NCBI GenBank assembly: GCA_029975435.1
Contig: JARKPC010000125.1
Span: forward strand, 1 to 39,531
Direction of reading: 5' to 3'
From: Propionivibrio sp.
Lineage (GTDB): Bacteria > Pseudomonadota > Gammaproteobacteria > Burkholderiales > Rhodocyclaceae
DNA: 39,531 bases
Shown here: piece by piece, positions 25,879-34,589 of the stretch
How positions within the stretch are numbered: the stretch's first letter is position 1
How the letters are laid out: each line of letters begins with the position of its first letter
Program-made: the position numbers and the translations under genes
The notes under the pieces: model-generated
Told to the model about the DNA's origin: nothing
Database searches by the model: none
Seen by the model: only the letters and a program-made list of their open reading frames with translations

Positions 25879-27024
25879 ATGCATCGGACGCGTATGTCGC
25901 ACCGGAATCGTCATTCTTTGGTTTTACTGATTGCCATTGCCGGCTTGCTGGCGGCCGCTTATTGGGCGTATGTCGCCTATCGCGGAGCGCCTTCGGCTGT
26001 GGCCATTTCCGGCAATCCGTCGGCCAGCGCGCCACCCGGCATGCCGAAGGGCGGTGGAGCGCCGGCAAGCATGGCCTTGCCGGTGGAAACCGTAATCGTG
26101 GCGGCCAGCGAACTGGCGCTCGACGCGACGGCGGTCGGATCGTTGCGCTCGAACGAGTCGGTAGTGTTGCGCCCGGAAACGGCCGGCCGGATCGCGGTAA
26201 TCAATTTCAAGGACGGCTCTGCGGTCGCCAAGGGAAGCCTGCTGGTCGGACTCGACGCGGCCATGCAGTCGGCCGAATACGATCAGGCCAAAGCCAATCT
26301 CGGACTGGCGCAGATGAACCTCAAGCGCTCGAGAGAACTGTTCGAGAAGAAATTCGTCAGCCAGCAGGCTTTGGACAACGTCGAGGCGGCGCTCAAGGTG
26401 CAGGAGGCCGCGCTGGCACTGGCTCAGGCCAAGCTCGAGAAGATGCGCATCAAGGCGCCCTTTGCCGGCGTGGTCGGCATCCGCAACGTGAGCGTCGGCG
26501 ACTACGTCAAGGAAGGCCAGGAGTTGGTCAATATCGAGGATATCAGCACGCTGAAAATCGACTTCCGCCTGCCCGAGTCCTATCTTGGGCAAGTCAGGCC
26601 GGGGCAATTGCTCGAAGTGGCGACCGACGCGCTGCCGGGGCGCAGTTTCGAGGCGCGCATCGAGGCGATCAATCCGCTGGTCGACACGGCCGGGCGGGCT
26701 GTCTCCTGCCGGGCGCATCTGTCGAATGCCGACGGCCGCCTGCGCCCGGGCATGTTTGTGCGCGTCCGCCTGATATTCGAGCAGCGCGGCAACGTGTTGA
26801 TGGTACCCGAGCAGGCCATCGTTCCAGACATGAAGGCGCCGTTCGTCTATCGCGTGCAGGACGGCAAGGCCGTACGTGCGCCCGTGAGAACCGGATTGCG
26901 CCGCAATGCCCAGGTGGAGATCGTCGACGGGCTCAGGTCCGGCGATGAGATCGTTGTTGCCGGACAGATGAAACTGCGCGACGGTGTCCCGGTCAAGGCC
27001 GCGTCGGCCGGGGCCGCGCAATGA
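25879..27024 (+). CDS. RND efflux periplasmic adaptor (membrane fusion protein)
   Basis: The 381-residue protein is anchored by an N-terminal membrane helix (LVLLIAIAGLLAAAYWAYVAY), not a lipobox. It then has the barrel-sandwich motif AGRIAVINFKDGSAVAKGSLLVGLD, a coiled-coil hairpin (NLGLAQMNLKRSRELFEKKFVS), and a beta-barrel and C-terminal domain (VPEQAIVPDMKAPFVYRV, TGLRRNAQVEIVDGL). It couples the pump at 27021-30071 to an outer-membrane channel. The ATG at 25879 lacks a clear Shine-Dalgarno; another ATG 15 bases on (MSHRN) is equally plausible. Its stop overlaps the pump start (ATGA), so translation is coupled. Confidence 0.92.
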   Translation: MHRTRMSHRNRHSLVLLIAIAGLLAAAYWAYVAYRGAPSAVAISGNPSASAPPGMPKGGGAPASMALPVETVIVAASELALDATAVGSLRSNESVVLRPETAGRIAVINFKDGSAVAKGSLLVGLDAAMQSAEYDQAKANLGLAQMNLKRSRELFEKKFVSQQALDNVEAALKVQEAALALAQAKLEKMRIKAPFAGVVGIRNVSVGDYVKEGQELVNIEDISTLKIDFRLPESYLGQVRPGQLLEVATDALPGRSFEARIEAINPLVDTAGRAVSCRAHLSNADGRLRPGMFVRVRLIFEQRGNVLMVPEQAIVPDMKAPFVYRVQDGKAVRAPVRTGLRRNAQVEIVDGLRSGDEIVVAGQMKLRDGVPVKAASAGAAQ

Positions 27025-30000
27025 AGATTTCCGATCTGTGCATCCGGCGGCCGGTTTTCGCCACGGTGCTTTCGCTCGCCGTCATGTTGATCGGGCTGGT
27101 GTCGTACACCCGGTTGCCGGTACGCGAATACCCGAAAATCGACGAGCCGGTGGTGACCGTCGATACGACCTACCGCGGCGCTTCGGCCGAAATCATCGAG
27201 TCGCAGATCACCAAGCCGTTGGAGGATTCGCTGGCCGGCATTGAAGGCGTCGATGTCATTACCTCGATATCCCGGCAGGAGAACAGCCAGATTTCCGTGC
27301 GTTTCAAGCTCGAGCGCAATCCCGATTCGGCGGCTTCGGACGTGCGCGACCGCGTTTCCCGCGTGCGCAACCGCTTGCCGACGGACATCGACGAACCGGT
27401 GATCGCCAAGGTCGAAGCGGACGCCAGCCCGATCATCTGGATCGCCTTCTCGTCCGACAAGCATTCGGCGCTGGAAGTCACCGATATCGCCAACCGCTTG
27501 GTCAAGCCACGCTTGCAGACGCTGACGGGCGCCGCGGACGTGCGGGTCTTCGGTGAGCGCAAGTTCGCCATGCGCATCTGGCTCGACCGCGACCGCCTGG
27601 CAGCGTTCAGTCTGACCCCACAGGATGTCGAGGACGCATTGCGTCGGCAGAACGTGGAAGTGCCGGCCGGCCGTATCGAAAGTTCCAACAGGGAATTCTC
27701 GGTGGTAGCCAAGACCGATCTGGTCAAGCCGGAGCAGTTCGCCAACATCATCGTCAAGCAGGCCAGCGATGCGCGCGGCAGCTACCCGGTACGCATCGGA
27801 GATCTTGGAAAGGTGGAAATCGGCGCCGCTTCCGAACGCAGCGCCGTACGCTTCAAGGGCCGGCCTGCGGTTTCTGTCGGCGTGATCAAGCAGGCCACGG
27901 CCAATCCGCTCGAACTCTCGAAAGCGCTGCGCGCCGAGCTGCCGCGCATCGAGAGCGAGCTGCCCAAGGGCATGACGGTCGACATTGCCTACGATTCGTC
28001 GGTATTCATCGACCGCTCGATCAAATCGGTGTTTTCGACCATCGGCGAAGCGATCGCGCTGGTCCTGCTGATCATCTTCTTCTTTCTGCGCAACCTGCGC
28101 GCCACGCTGGTGCCGCTGGTGACGATTCCGGTGTCGCTGGTCGGCTCGTTCGCGCTGATGTACCTGTTCGGCTTCTCGATCAACACGCTGACGCTGCTGG
28201 CTCTGGTGCTGGCCATCGGCCTGGTGGTGGACGACGCCATCGTCGTGCTGGAGAACATTTTTCGTCACATCGAGGACGGCATGCCGCGCCGCGAGGCGGC
28301 GTTCAAGGGAGCGCGCGAGATTGGCTTCGCCGTAGTGGCCATGACCATCACCCTGGCGGCCGTGTATGCTCCGGTGGCTTTCATGACCGGGCGCACCGGC
28401 AAGCTGTTCATCGAGTTTGCGCTGACGCTGGCCGGCGCCGTGCTGGTGTCCGGCTTCGTGGCGCTGACCCTGTCGCCGATGATGTGTTCGCTGATGCTGC
28501 GCCACGAGGCAAAGCATTCGAAGGCCTTTGTGCTTGTCGAGGATTTCCTGAACTGGCTGACACAGGCTTACCGGAACGTGCTGACCGCACTGCTCGAGCG
28601 CCGGTGGATCGTCATGCTCGGTTTTATCGCGGTGGCCGTTGCCAGCGGACTGCTGTTCAAAGCGCTCAAGTCGGAATTGGCGCCGATTGAAGACCGGGGC
28701 GTCATCCTCGGCGTGTTCGTCGGGCCAGAAGGCGCGACGTTGGACTACACGGAAAAATATGCGCGGCAACTCGAAGATATCTACGGCAAAACCAACGACG
28801 TGGAGCGCTATTTCGTGGTGTCCGGCAATCCGACGGTCAATCAGGGCATCTCCTTCATTGGCCTGACCGACTGGACCCAACGTCAGCGCAGCGCCGGCGA
28901 CGTGGTCAAGGAATTGTTTCCGCAGTTCATGCGCATTCCCGGGGTGCTGGCCTTTCCGGTGCAGCCGCCGTCGCTGGGGCAGAGTCCGCGCGAACGGCCG
29001 GTGAACTTCGTCGTGGTGACGTCCGCGTCGTATCCGGAATTGCTCGAGGCGACCAACAAGATCCTCGCGGAAGTGGCCAAGAACCCGGGCATGACCAACG
29101 TCGATACAGATCTCAAGCTGAACAAGCCGGAACTGGCGGTGTCGGTGAACCGCGACAAGTCGTCGGATACCGGGGTGCAGATCGAGACTGTCGGGCGCAC
29201 GCTGGAGACCATGCTCGGCGGGCGGCAGGTCACGCGTTTCAAGCAGGATGGCGAGCAATACGATGTGATTGTGCAGGTGGCAAACACTGACCGGGCAACT
29301 CCGTCCGATATCCGCGACATCTTTGTGCGCGCCAGGGATGGCAGCATGATCCCGCTGGCCAACCTGATCAAGGTCGACGAGACGGTCAGCCCGCGCGAAC
29401 TCAACCACTTCGGCCAGCGGCGCGCAGTGATCATCACCGCCAACCTGGCCCCAGGGTATACGATGGGCGAGGCGCTGACGTTCATGGAGCAGACCGCGAA
29501 CAAGGTGCTGACGCCGGGTTATGCGATCGATTATTCGGGTCAGTCGCGCGAGTTCCGTACTTCGAGTTCCTCGCTGGCAATCACTTTCGTCCTGGCGCTG
29601 GCCTTTATCTACCTGGTGCTGGCGGCCCAGTTCGAGAGCTTCCGCGACCCGTTCATCATCATGCTGACCGTGCCGCTATCGATGGCCGGCGCACTCCTGG
29701 CGCTGTTGCTGTCCGGCGGAACGCTCAATGTCTATAGCCAGATCGGGCTGGTGACGCTGGTCGGGCTGATCACCAAGCACGGCATTCTGATTGTCGAGTT
29801 CGCCAATCAGTTGCGCGAAAGCGGTACGGCGGCCAAGCAGGCTGTCATCGAGGCGGCCGAATTGCGCCTGCGTCCGATCATGATGACCACCGGCGCCATG
29901 GTTCTCGGCGCCATTCCTCTTGCGATGGCGCGTGGAGCCGGAGCCGAGAGCCGCCAGCAGATTGGCTGGGTGATCGTTGGCGGCCTGCTGCTCGGCACCT

Positions 30001-30071
30001 TCTTTACCCTTTTCGTCGTACCCACGGTGTATAGCCTGATGGTCAGACGGAAGGTTTCCTCTCGCCAATGA
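27021..30071 (+). CDS. RND efflux pump, inner-membrane subunit (HAE1 family, MexI/MdtB-like)
   Basis: The 1016-residue protein begins MKISDLCIRRPVFATVLSL and has the RND repeat layout of two six-helix clusters and two large periplasmic loops. The proton-relay aspartates are in VLAIGLVVDDAIVVLEN (Asp404 and Asp405), and the lysine is in GLITKHGILIVEFANQLRE. It differs in sequence and size from the pump at 4818-8018, so it is not a recent duplicate. It probably exports drugs or small metabolites by proton antiport. No outer-membrane component is encoded beside it; it may share the OprM-like channel at 3338-4804. A terminator follows at 30288-30317. Confidence 0.95.
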   Translation: MKISDLCIRRPVFATVLSLAVMLIGLVSYTRLPVREYPKIDEPVVTVDTTYRGASAEIIESQITKPLEDSLAGIEGVDVITSISRQENSQISVRFKLERNPDSAASDVRDRVSRVRNRLPTDIDEPVIAKVEADASPIIWIAFSSDKHSALEVTDIANRLVKPRLQTLTGAADVRVFGERKFAMRIWLDRDRLAAFSLTPQDVEDALRRQNVEVPAGRIESSNREFSVVAKTDLVKPEQFANIIVKQASDARGSYPVRIGDLGKVEIGAASERSAVRFKGRPAVSVGVIKQATANPLELSKALRAELPRIESELPKGMTVDIAYDSSVFIDRSIKSVFSTIGEAIALVLLIIFFFLRNLRATLVPLVTIPVSLVGSFALMYLFGFSINTLTLLALVLAIGLVVDDAIVVLENIFRHIEDGMPRREAAFKGAREIGFAVVAMTITLAAVYAPVAFMTGRTGKLFIEFALTLAGAVLVSGFVALTLSPMMCSLMLRHEAKHSKAFVLVEDFLNWLTQAYRNVLTALLERRWIVMLGFIAVAVASGLLFKALKSELAPIEDRGVILGVFVGPEGATLDYTEKYARQLEDIYGKTNDVERYFVVSGNPTVNQGISFIGLTDWTQRQRSAGDVVKELFPQFMRIPGVLAFPVQPPSLGQSPRERPVNFVVVTSASYPELLEATNKILAEVAKNPGMTNVDTDLKLNKPELAVSVNRDKSSDTGVQIETVGRTLETMLGGRQVTRFKQDGEQYDVIVQVANTDRATPSDIRDIFVRARDGSMIPLANLIKVDETVSPRELNHFGQRRAVIITANLAPGYTMGEALTFMEQTANKVLTPGYAIDYSGQSREFRTSSSSLAITFVLALAFIYLVLAAQFESFRDPFIIMLTVPLSMAGALLALLLSGGTLNVYSQIGLVTLVGLITKHGILIVEFANQLRESGTAAKQAVIEAAELRLRPIMMTTGAMVLGAIPLAMARGAGAESRQQIGWVIVGGLLLGTFFTLFVVPTVYSLMVRRKVSSRQ

Positions 30072-30287
30072 GCGGCTTTACGCGGGGCTGGCTTTTCTGG
30101 TCGTCGAGGGGTATATTGAAATCGTGCCGTGATCAGCGGCAAGTCCGGCATGAAGTGGCAGCACCGCCGTGTTAGCTGGAGAGTTGATGGGAAATCATTG
30201 CAGGCTAATACCAAAGATGATTGAGTAGTACCCAGACGGCGTTGAGCCGAATACTCCGGCCAGGTGTGCCGGGGACGCAGTCCCGGA

Positions 30288-30317
30288 AGCCCATGCATGA
30301 ACAGCATGGGCTTTTTT
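30288..30317 (+). terminator. Rho-independent terminator after the second RND operon
   Basis: AGCCCATGC (30288-30296) pairs perfectly with GCATGGGCT (30304-30312) over 9 bp, with a 7-base loop, followed by T to 30317. The last base is shared with the miaA stop codon region on the other strand. A weaker stem with a bulge (CCGGGGAC, GTCCCGG) lies just upstream. Confidence 0.85.
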
Positions 30318-31276
30318 CATGGGTATCGGGTAGGCTGCGCCGCAGCCAGGGCGCTGGCAACGCGTTGCCCGACGCGGTCGCACAAATCGGACGCCAGACA
30401 GTCGTATATTTCCGGCTTGAGCGTGTTCGTCATCCAGGTGATCTGGCGCTTGGCGAGTTGGCGCGTGGCGTAGATGCCACGGTCGCGCATTTCCCGGCGC
30501 GGCGCGGCGCCGTCCTGCACCTCCCACACCTGCCGGTAGCCGACACAGCGCATCGAGGGCAATTCCAACGAGAGCGCGTACTTGCCGCGCAGGTGCGATA
30601 CTTCGTCCTCCAGTCCGGCCTCCAGCATGGCGTCGAAGCGATCGGCGATGCGTGCGTGCAGCACGCTACGTTCGGAAGGGAGCAGGCCGAGCGAAAGAAA
30701 ATCGTACGGAGGCTTCTGTTCCCGGCCTTCGCCAATCAGTTCGGACATCGGCCGCCCGGAAAGCCGGAAGATCTCCAGAGCACGCTGGATGCGCTGGGCG
30801 TCGGTGGCGTGCAGGCGCGCAGCCGTGACCGGATCGACCTTGGCCAGTTCGGCGTGTACAGCCGGCCAGCCGTGTTTGGCCGCAAGCGTATCGATCTCGG
30901 CACGGATATCCAGGTCGGCCTGCGGCAATTCGGCCAGCCCGGCGAGCAGCGCCTTGTAGTAAAGCATGGTGCCGCCGACAAGCAGCGGAACCTTGCCCCG
31001 GGAAACGATTTTGGCCATCGCCTCCAGCGCGTCGCGCCGGAAACGGGCGGCTGAATAGGCTTCTTCCGGGCTGATCAGGTCGATCAACCGATGCGGAAAT
31101 CGCTCCAGGGTGGCGGGGTCCGGCTTGGCGGTGCCAATGTCCATGTCGCGGAAAACCTGCGCCGAATCGACGCTGATCAACTCGACCGGAAAACGCTCGG
31201 CCAGCCACATGGAAACGGCGGTTTTGCCCGATGCCGTCGGACCCATGAGCAGGATCGCGGGAGGAGCGAGCTTCAT
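30317..31276 (-). CDS. miaA: tRNA dimethylallyltransferase
   Basis: The enzyme prenylates A37 of tRNAs that read codons starting with U. The 319-residue protein has the P-loop [60 protein letters not shown] and the RxxGYRQVW element ([11 protein letters not shown]), with [11 protein letters not shown] near the end. The ATG at 31276 overlaps the mutL stop as ATGA, so the genes are translationally coupled; further upstream in-frame starts lie inside mutL. In this order mutL-miaA matches many gammaproteobacteria and betaproteobacteria, often with hfq downstream, but here no hfq follows. Confidence 0.96.
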   Translation of the reverse strand: MKLAPPAILLMGPTASGKTAVSMWLAERFPVELISVDSAQVFRDMDIGTAKPDPATLERFPHRLIDLISPEEAYSAARFRRDALEAMAKIVSRGKVPLLVGGTMLYYKALLAGLAELPQADLDIRAEIDTLAAKHGWPAVHAELAKVDPVTAARLHATDAQRIQRALEIFRLSGRPMSELIGEGREQKPPYDFLSLGLLPSERSVLHARIADRFDAMLEAGLEDEVSHLRGKYALSLELPSMRCVGYRQVWEVQDGAAPRREMRDRGIYATRQLAKRQITWMTNTLKPEIYDCLASDLCDRVGQRVASALAAAQPTRYP

Positions 31277-33087
31277 CGGCCGCGCAGGAACAGGGAGTCG
31301 AGTTCCTGCATTGTCAGTTGCGTCCAGGTCGGCCGGCCGTGGTTGCACTGGTCGGCGCGTTCGGTTTCCTCCATCTGGCGCAGCAACGCGTTCATCTCGG
31401 GTATGGAAAGCAGCCGGTGGGCGCGCACCGCGCCGTGGCAGGCCATCGTGGCCAGGAATTCATTGCGGCGCGCGGCCATCAGCTGGCTGACTCCATGCTC
31501 GCGCAGTTCGGCGAGCAGGCTGCGCACCAGCGCCGTCGGGTCGGCCGACTGAAGCAGGGCGGGGACGCTTCTCACTACCAGTTGCTTCGGACCCATCGGG
31601 GCGACGTCGAAACCGAGCCCGAGCAGCGCTTCCTTGAATTCCTCCGACGCCGCAACGTCCAGTGCATCGGCTGAGAAAACCGCGGGAATGAGCAACGCCT
31701 GGGTGGCCAATTTCTGCAGATCGACTGCGGTCTTGAGTTTCTCGTAGAGGATGCGTTCGTGCGCCGCATGCATGTCGACGAGGACCAGCCCACGCTCGTT
31801 CTGGGCCAGGATGTAGATGCCGTGCAACTGGGCCAGCGCGTAGCCGAGCGTCGGCGCATCGGCGGTTGCAGGCGCCGCGGTGGCGAGCGCCGGCGGGCTT
31901 GAGGACCTCTCTTGTGCCGTGACTTCGATCGCCGACTGGCTGAAGGCGTAATACGCGGCCATCGCCGGTTCGCCGACGCGCAACGATTGCTGGCGTGGTG
32001 GCGATTGGTTGAAACCGGACCATTTCGGATGCGTCACGCTCGGAGAGGGAGCAAGGTCCGGGCGCGGGAATGTCGCGGCGACCGGCAATGAGGCGTTAAG
32101 CGGGCTGGATAATGCCTTCTGCACGGCGTGAAAAACGAATTGGTGCACGGCGCGACTGTCGCGGAATCGCACCTCCGTCTTGGCCGGGTGGACGTTGACG
32201 TCGACCGTCGCCGGGTCGATATCGAGGAACAGGCAGTACGCCGGATAGCGGCTGCCGTGCAGCATGTCCTGATAGGCTTCGCGCAGGGCGTGGGCGAGCA
32301 GCTTGTCACGCACGAAGCGGCCGATGACGTAGCAGTACTGGGCGTCGCTGCGCGGCCGCGAGTGGGCCGGAGTGGCGCAGTGGCCGAAGACGCGCAGCAG
32401 GCCCGGGCCGGTATCGATGGAGCGCGATTCCTCGAGGAAATCCTCTCCGAGAATGGCGCCGGCGCGGCCCGCGGCGTCGCTCCGGGCGAGATGCAGGCTG
32501 ACGCGCCCGTTGTGGGAAAGGGTAAAGGCAACGGCGGGGTTGGCCAGCGCGATGCGTTTCACCGCGTCGGCGCAATGGGCGAATTCGGTCGCCTCGGATT
32601 TAAGGAATTTGCGCCGCGCCGGGGTGTTGTAGTACAGGTCGCGCATCTCGACGACGGTGCCTGCGAGCAGCGCGGCCGGCTCCGGAGAGGCGCCCGGCTC
32701 GGCATTCAGACGCCAGGCGTGGGTTGCGCCGGCCTGCCGGCTGGTCAGTGTCAGGCGGGCGACCGAAGCGACGGAGGCCAGGGCTTCGCCACGGAAACCA
32801 AGCGTGGCGACACATTCGAGATCATCCAGCGAAGCGATCTTGGACGTGGCGTGGCGGGTCAGGGCCAACGCCAGTTCGTCGCGGGCGATGCCGCCACCGT
32901 CGTCGGTGACGCGTATCAGTTTGACGCCGCCTTCTTCGAGTTGTATCTGGATGGCCGTGCTGCCGGCGTCGAGCGCGTTTTCCAGCAGTTCCTTGAGGAC
33001 CGACGATGGGCGTTCGACGACTTCGCCGGCGGCGATCTGGCTGATCAGCAGGTCGGGGAGAAGCTGGATGGCACGTGTTTGAGGCAT
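31273..33087 (-). CDS. mutL: DNA mismatch repair protein MutL, probable endonuclease type
   Basis: MutL links MutS recognition to strand removal. The 604-residue protein has the GHKL ATPase motifs [23 protein letters not shown] and GFRGEAL, a proline-rich linker (about 340-410) and a C-terminal dimerisation domain. In the latter, [12 protein letters not shown] (438-449) fits the DQHA(X)2E(X)4E nuclease motif with Met for Gln, as in Neisseria MutL. CNHGRP (581-586) and [10 protein letters not shown] (549-558) match the other metal-binding motifs. So a nicking endonuclease is likely, rather than reliance on MutH. Its stop overlaps the miaA start. Confidence 0.95.
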   Translation of the reverse strand: MPQTRAIQLLPDLLISQIAAGEVVERPSSVLKELLENALDAGSTAIQIQLEEGGVKLIRVTDDGGGIARDELALALTRHATSKIASLDDLECVATLGFRGEALASVASVARLTLTSRQAGATHAWRLNAEPGASPEPAALLAGTVVEMRDLYYNTPARRKFLKSEATEFAHCADAVKRIALANPAVAFTLSHNGRVSLHLARSDAAGRAGAILGEDFLEESRSIDTGPGLLRVFGHCATPAHSRPRSDAQYCYVIGRFVRDKLLAHALREAYQDMLHGSRYPAYCLFLDIDPATVDVNVHPAKTEVRFRDSRAVHQFVFHAVQKALSSPLNASLPVAATFPRPDLAPSPSVTHPKWSGFNQSPPRQQSLRVGEPAMAAYYAFSQSAIEVTAQERSSSPPALATAAPATADAPTLGYALAQLHGIYILAQNERGLVLVDMHAAHERILYEKLKTAVDLQKLATQALLIPAVFSADALDVAASEEFKEALLGLGFDVAPMGPKQLVVRSVPALLQSADPTALVRSLLAELREHGVSQLMAARRNEFLATMACHGAVRAHRLLSIPEMNALLRQMEETERADQCNHGRPTWTQLTMQELDSLFLRGR

Positions 33088-33146
33088 GCCTCGATTATAC
33101 CGGCCGGGGTGGCGTTGGCGGCGTCCGGCGGTCTGCGGAAATGGAA

Positions 33147-34169
33147 TTACGGCCCGTCGGGTTTGAAGCCGGTTTCGGTGTAGATTGCGTCGATGATCTC
33201 CTGGCCGATGCGCGGGGCCATTTCCCGGTGGGTCTTGATCATCGCTTTCTTGAGTTCGAGCCTTTCCGCGGGCGTTGGGGAGTACACCTGGGTCTTGCCC
33301 GTTTCGATGATCCTGGCCAGCGCGTTGTCGTTTTCTTCCTTGGCAATCCTGTTGGCGTAGTCGGTCGCCTCGTTCATGGCCTGCCAGAGCTGGCTACGGA
33401 TGCCTCGCGGCAGGTTGTCCCAGAATTTCTTGTTGGCGATCACGGCATAGCCGAGGTAGCCGTGCTCGGTGATGGTGATGTGCTTCTGCACTTCATACAT
33501 CTTCTGCGTGTAGAAGTTCGAGTGCGGGTTTTCCGTGCCATCGACGAAGCCAGTGCGTAGCGCCTGATACACATCGGAGAATGGCGTGACCTGCGGCACG
33601 GCGCCGAGCGCGCGCATTTGTGATTCCAGAACCTTGGATGACTGGATACGCATTTTCAGATTGCGAAAGTCGGCTGGCGTATGCAGTGGCCTGTTGGCAG
33701 AGAACGACTTGAATCCGTTGTCCCAGAAGGCCAGCCCCTTGATGCCCTTTGGTTCCAGCTTGTTCAGGAGGACGATGCCGAGGCTGCCTTGCGTGACCTT
33801 GTGCAGCATCGTCATGCTGTCGAAGAGATAGGGCAGGTCGAAAACTTCGAATTCCTTGATGCCCAGCGGGCCGAGCGGACCGAGCTTGGCCAGCGATGGA
33901 GCCAGGAGCTGGACAGCGCCGAGTTGCAGCGCCTCCATTTCTTCCTTGTCCTTGTAGAGCGTCGAGTTAGGGTAAACCTCGACCTTGACCGCGCCCTTGG
34001 TCAGCTCTTCCGCGCGCCTGGCAAAGAAGAGCGCCGCTTTTCCCTTGGGTGTGTCTTCTGCGACGACGTGGCTGAACTTGATGACGATCGGCGGCTGTGC
34101 GTCGGCGGCGGGCAACGTGCCGATCACGAGGCATATCAAGAAGCCGATTGAAACAAGCAGGGATTTCAT
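33147..34169 (-). CDS. dctP: TRAP-type C4-dicarboxylate solute-binding protein (DctP family), without DctQ/DctM
   Basis: The 340-residue periplasmic protein has a signal peptide (MKSLLVSIGFLICLVIGTLPAADA). Its DctP features include KFSHVVAEDTPKGKAALFF, the carboxylate-binding arginine region LKMRIQSSKVLE, and TPFSDVYQALRTGFVDGTENP with FYTQKMYEVQKH. These resemble C4-dicarboxylate binders (malate, succinate, fumarate). In TRAP systems DctP hands ligand to membrane proteins DctQ and DctM, but none is encoded here. The divergent gene across 420 bases is an SLC13 permease, followed by a two-component system. It may deliver to a TRAP permease encoded elsewhere, or act as a ligand sensor for the kinase. 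Candidate promoter at 34229-34257. Confidence 0.88.
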   Translation of the reverse strand: MKSLLVSIGFLICLVIGTLPAADAQPPIVIKFSHVVAEDTPKGKAALFFARRAEELTKGAVKVEVYPNSTLYKDKEEMEALQLGAVQLLAPSLAKLGPLGPLGIKEFEVFDLPYLFDSMTMLHKVTQGSLGIVLLNKLEPKGIKGLAFWDNGFKSFSANRPLHTPADFRNLKMRIQSSKVLESQMRALGAVPQVTPFSDVYQALRTGFVDGTENPHSNFYTQKMYEVQKHITITEHGYLGYAVIANKKFWDNLPRGIRSQLWQAMNEATDYANRIAKEENDNALARIIETGKTQVYSPTPAERLELKKAMIKTHREMAPRIGQEIIDAIYTETGFKPDGP

Positions 34170-34589
34170 TGGAAGACAGTTCCGCCGATCGCACGTTGAA
34201 CGCTCCGGATCTCCGGTCGCAAATAAAGGTTATGACAAAACTGCTATCGGTTGGCAACTGAGGAAATCCGCAGTGGCTAGTCTTTGGTGTTCCGTCTGCT
34301 TCCGATTGACACGTAACGTACAGTCGGCGATCCGTTTTGAATCGCGTCGTTACGGAGGATGCCTATTTTAAAGGTTTGCTTGAGCGGTTCGGGGGAATGG
34401 GGTACGTGGGAACGCTTACGGTTTTCCACAATTGCTGTCGGAAGTCAGTGCGCCGATAGTGTGCCACGCGCTGGATATCCGCCGGTAAACAAGGGAGCTG
34501 TCGACGCACGGGGGAATCGTGGCACTTCAGCCGAAAACAGTTTGATAACGGCATTTTCAAGAAACGTTTATTTGCATGGAGGGGTGCTC
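34170..34589. other. Divergent intergenic region between dctP and the SLC13 permease gene
   Basis: This 420-base stretch has no credible gene; the open frame that enters the permease lacks a start and homology-like composition. It holds the dctP promoter candidate (34229-34257) and the GGAGG Shine-Dalgarno of the permease gene (34578-34582). A consensus -35-like TTGACA at 34306-34311 has no -10 partner at the right distance. GC content falls toward the permease start. I see no sigma-54 site of the TGGCAC-N5-TTGC type: TGGCAC occurs at 34519-34524 but lacks the GC element at the right distance. Control by the neighbouring DctR-like regulator is plausible but no operator is recognised. Confidence 0.5.
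34229..34257 (-). promoter_or_regulatory. Putative sigma-70 promoter of dctP
   Basis: On the minus strand TTGCCA (34252-34257, five of six to TTGACA) and CATAAC (34229-34234, four of six to TATAAT) are 17 bases apart. This would give a leader of about 50 bases before the dctP start at 34169. Confidence 0.45.

Noticed and set aside
26847-29408. Long minus-strand open frame (853 residues) opposite the second RND pump
   Set aside because: It is an antisense shadow of a GC-rich, clearly coding gene; its product is His/Arg/Gln-rich with no family motif and no ribosome-binding site.
34306-34334. Plus-strand promoter for the permease from the perfect TTGACA at 34306
   Set aside because: No acceptable -10 hexamer lies 16-18 bases downstream.
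34519-34540. Sigma-54 promoter at TGGCAC upstream of the permease
   Set aside because: The required GC dinucleotide of the -12 element is absent at the correct distance.
34359-34589. N-terminal extension of the SLC13 permease to an ATG at 34359
   Set aside because: The extra 77 residues are not membrane-like and lack conservation features, and the GGAGG before 34590 sets the start.
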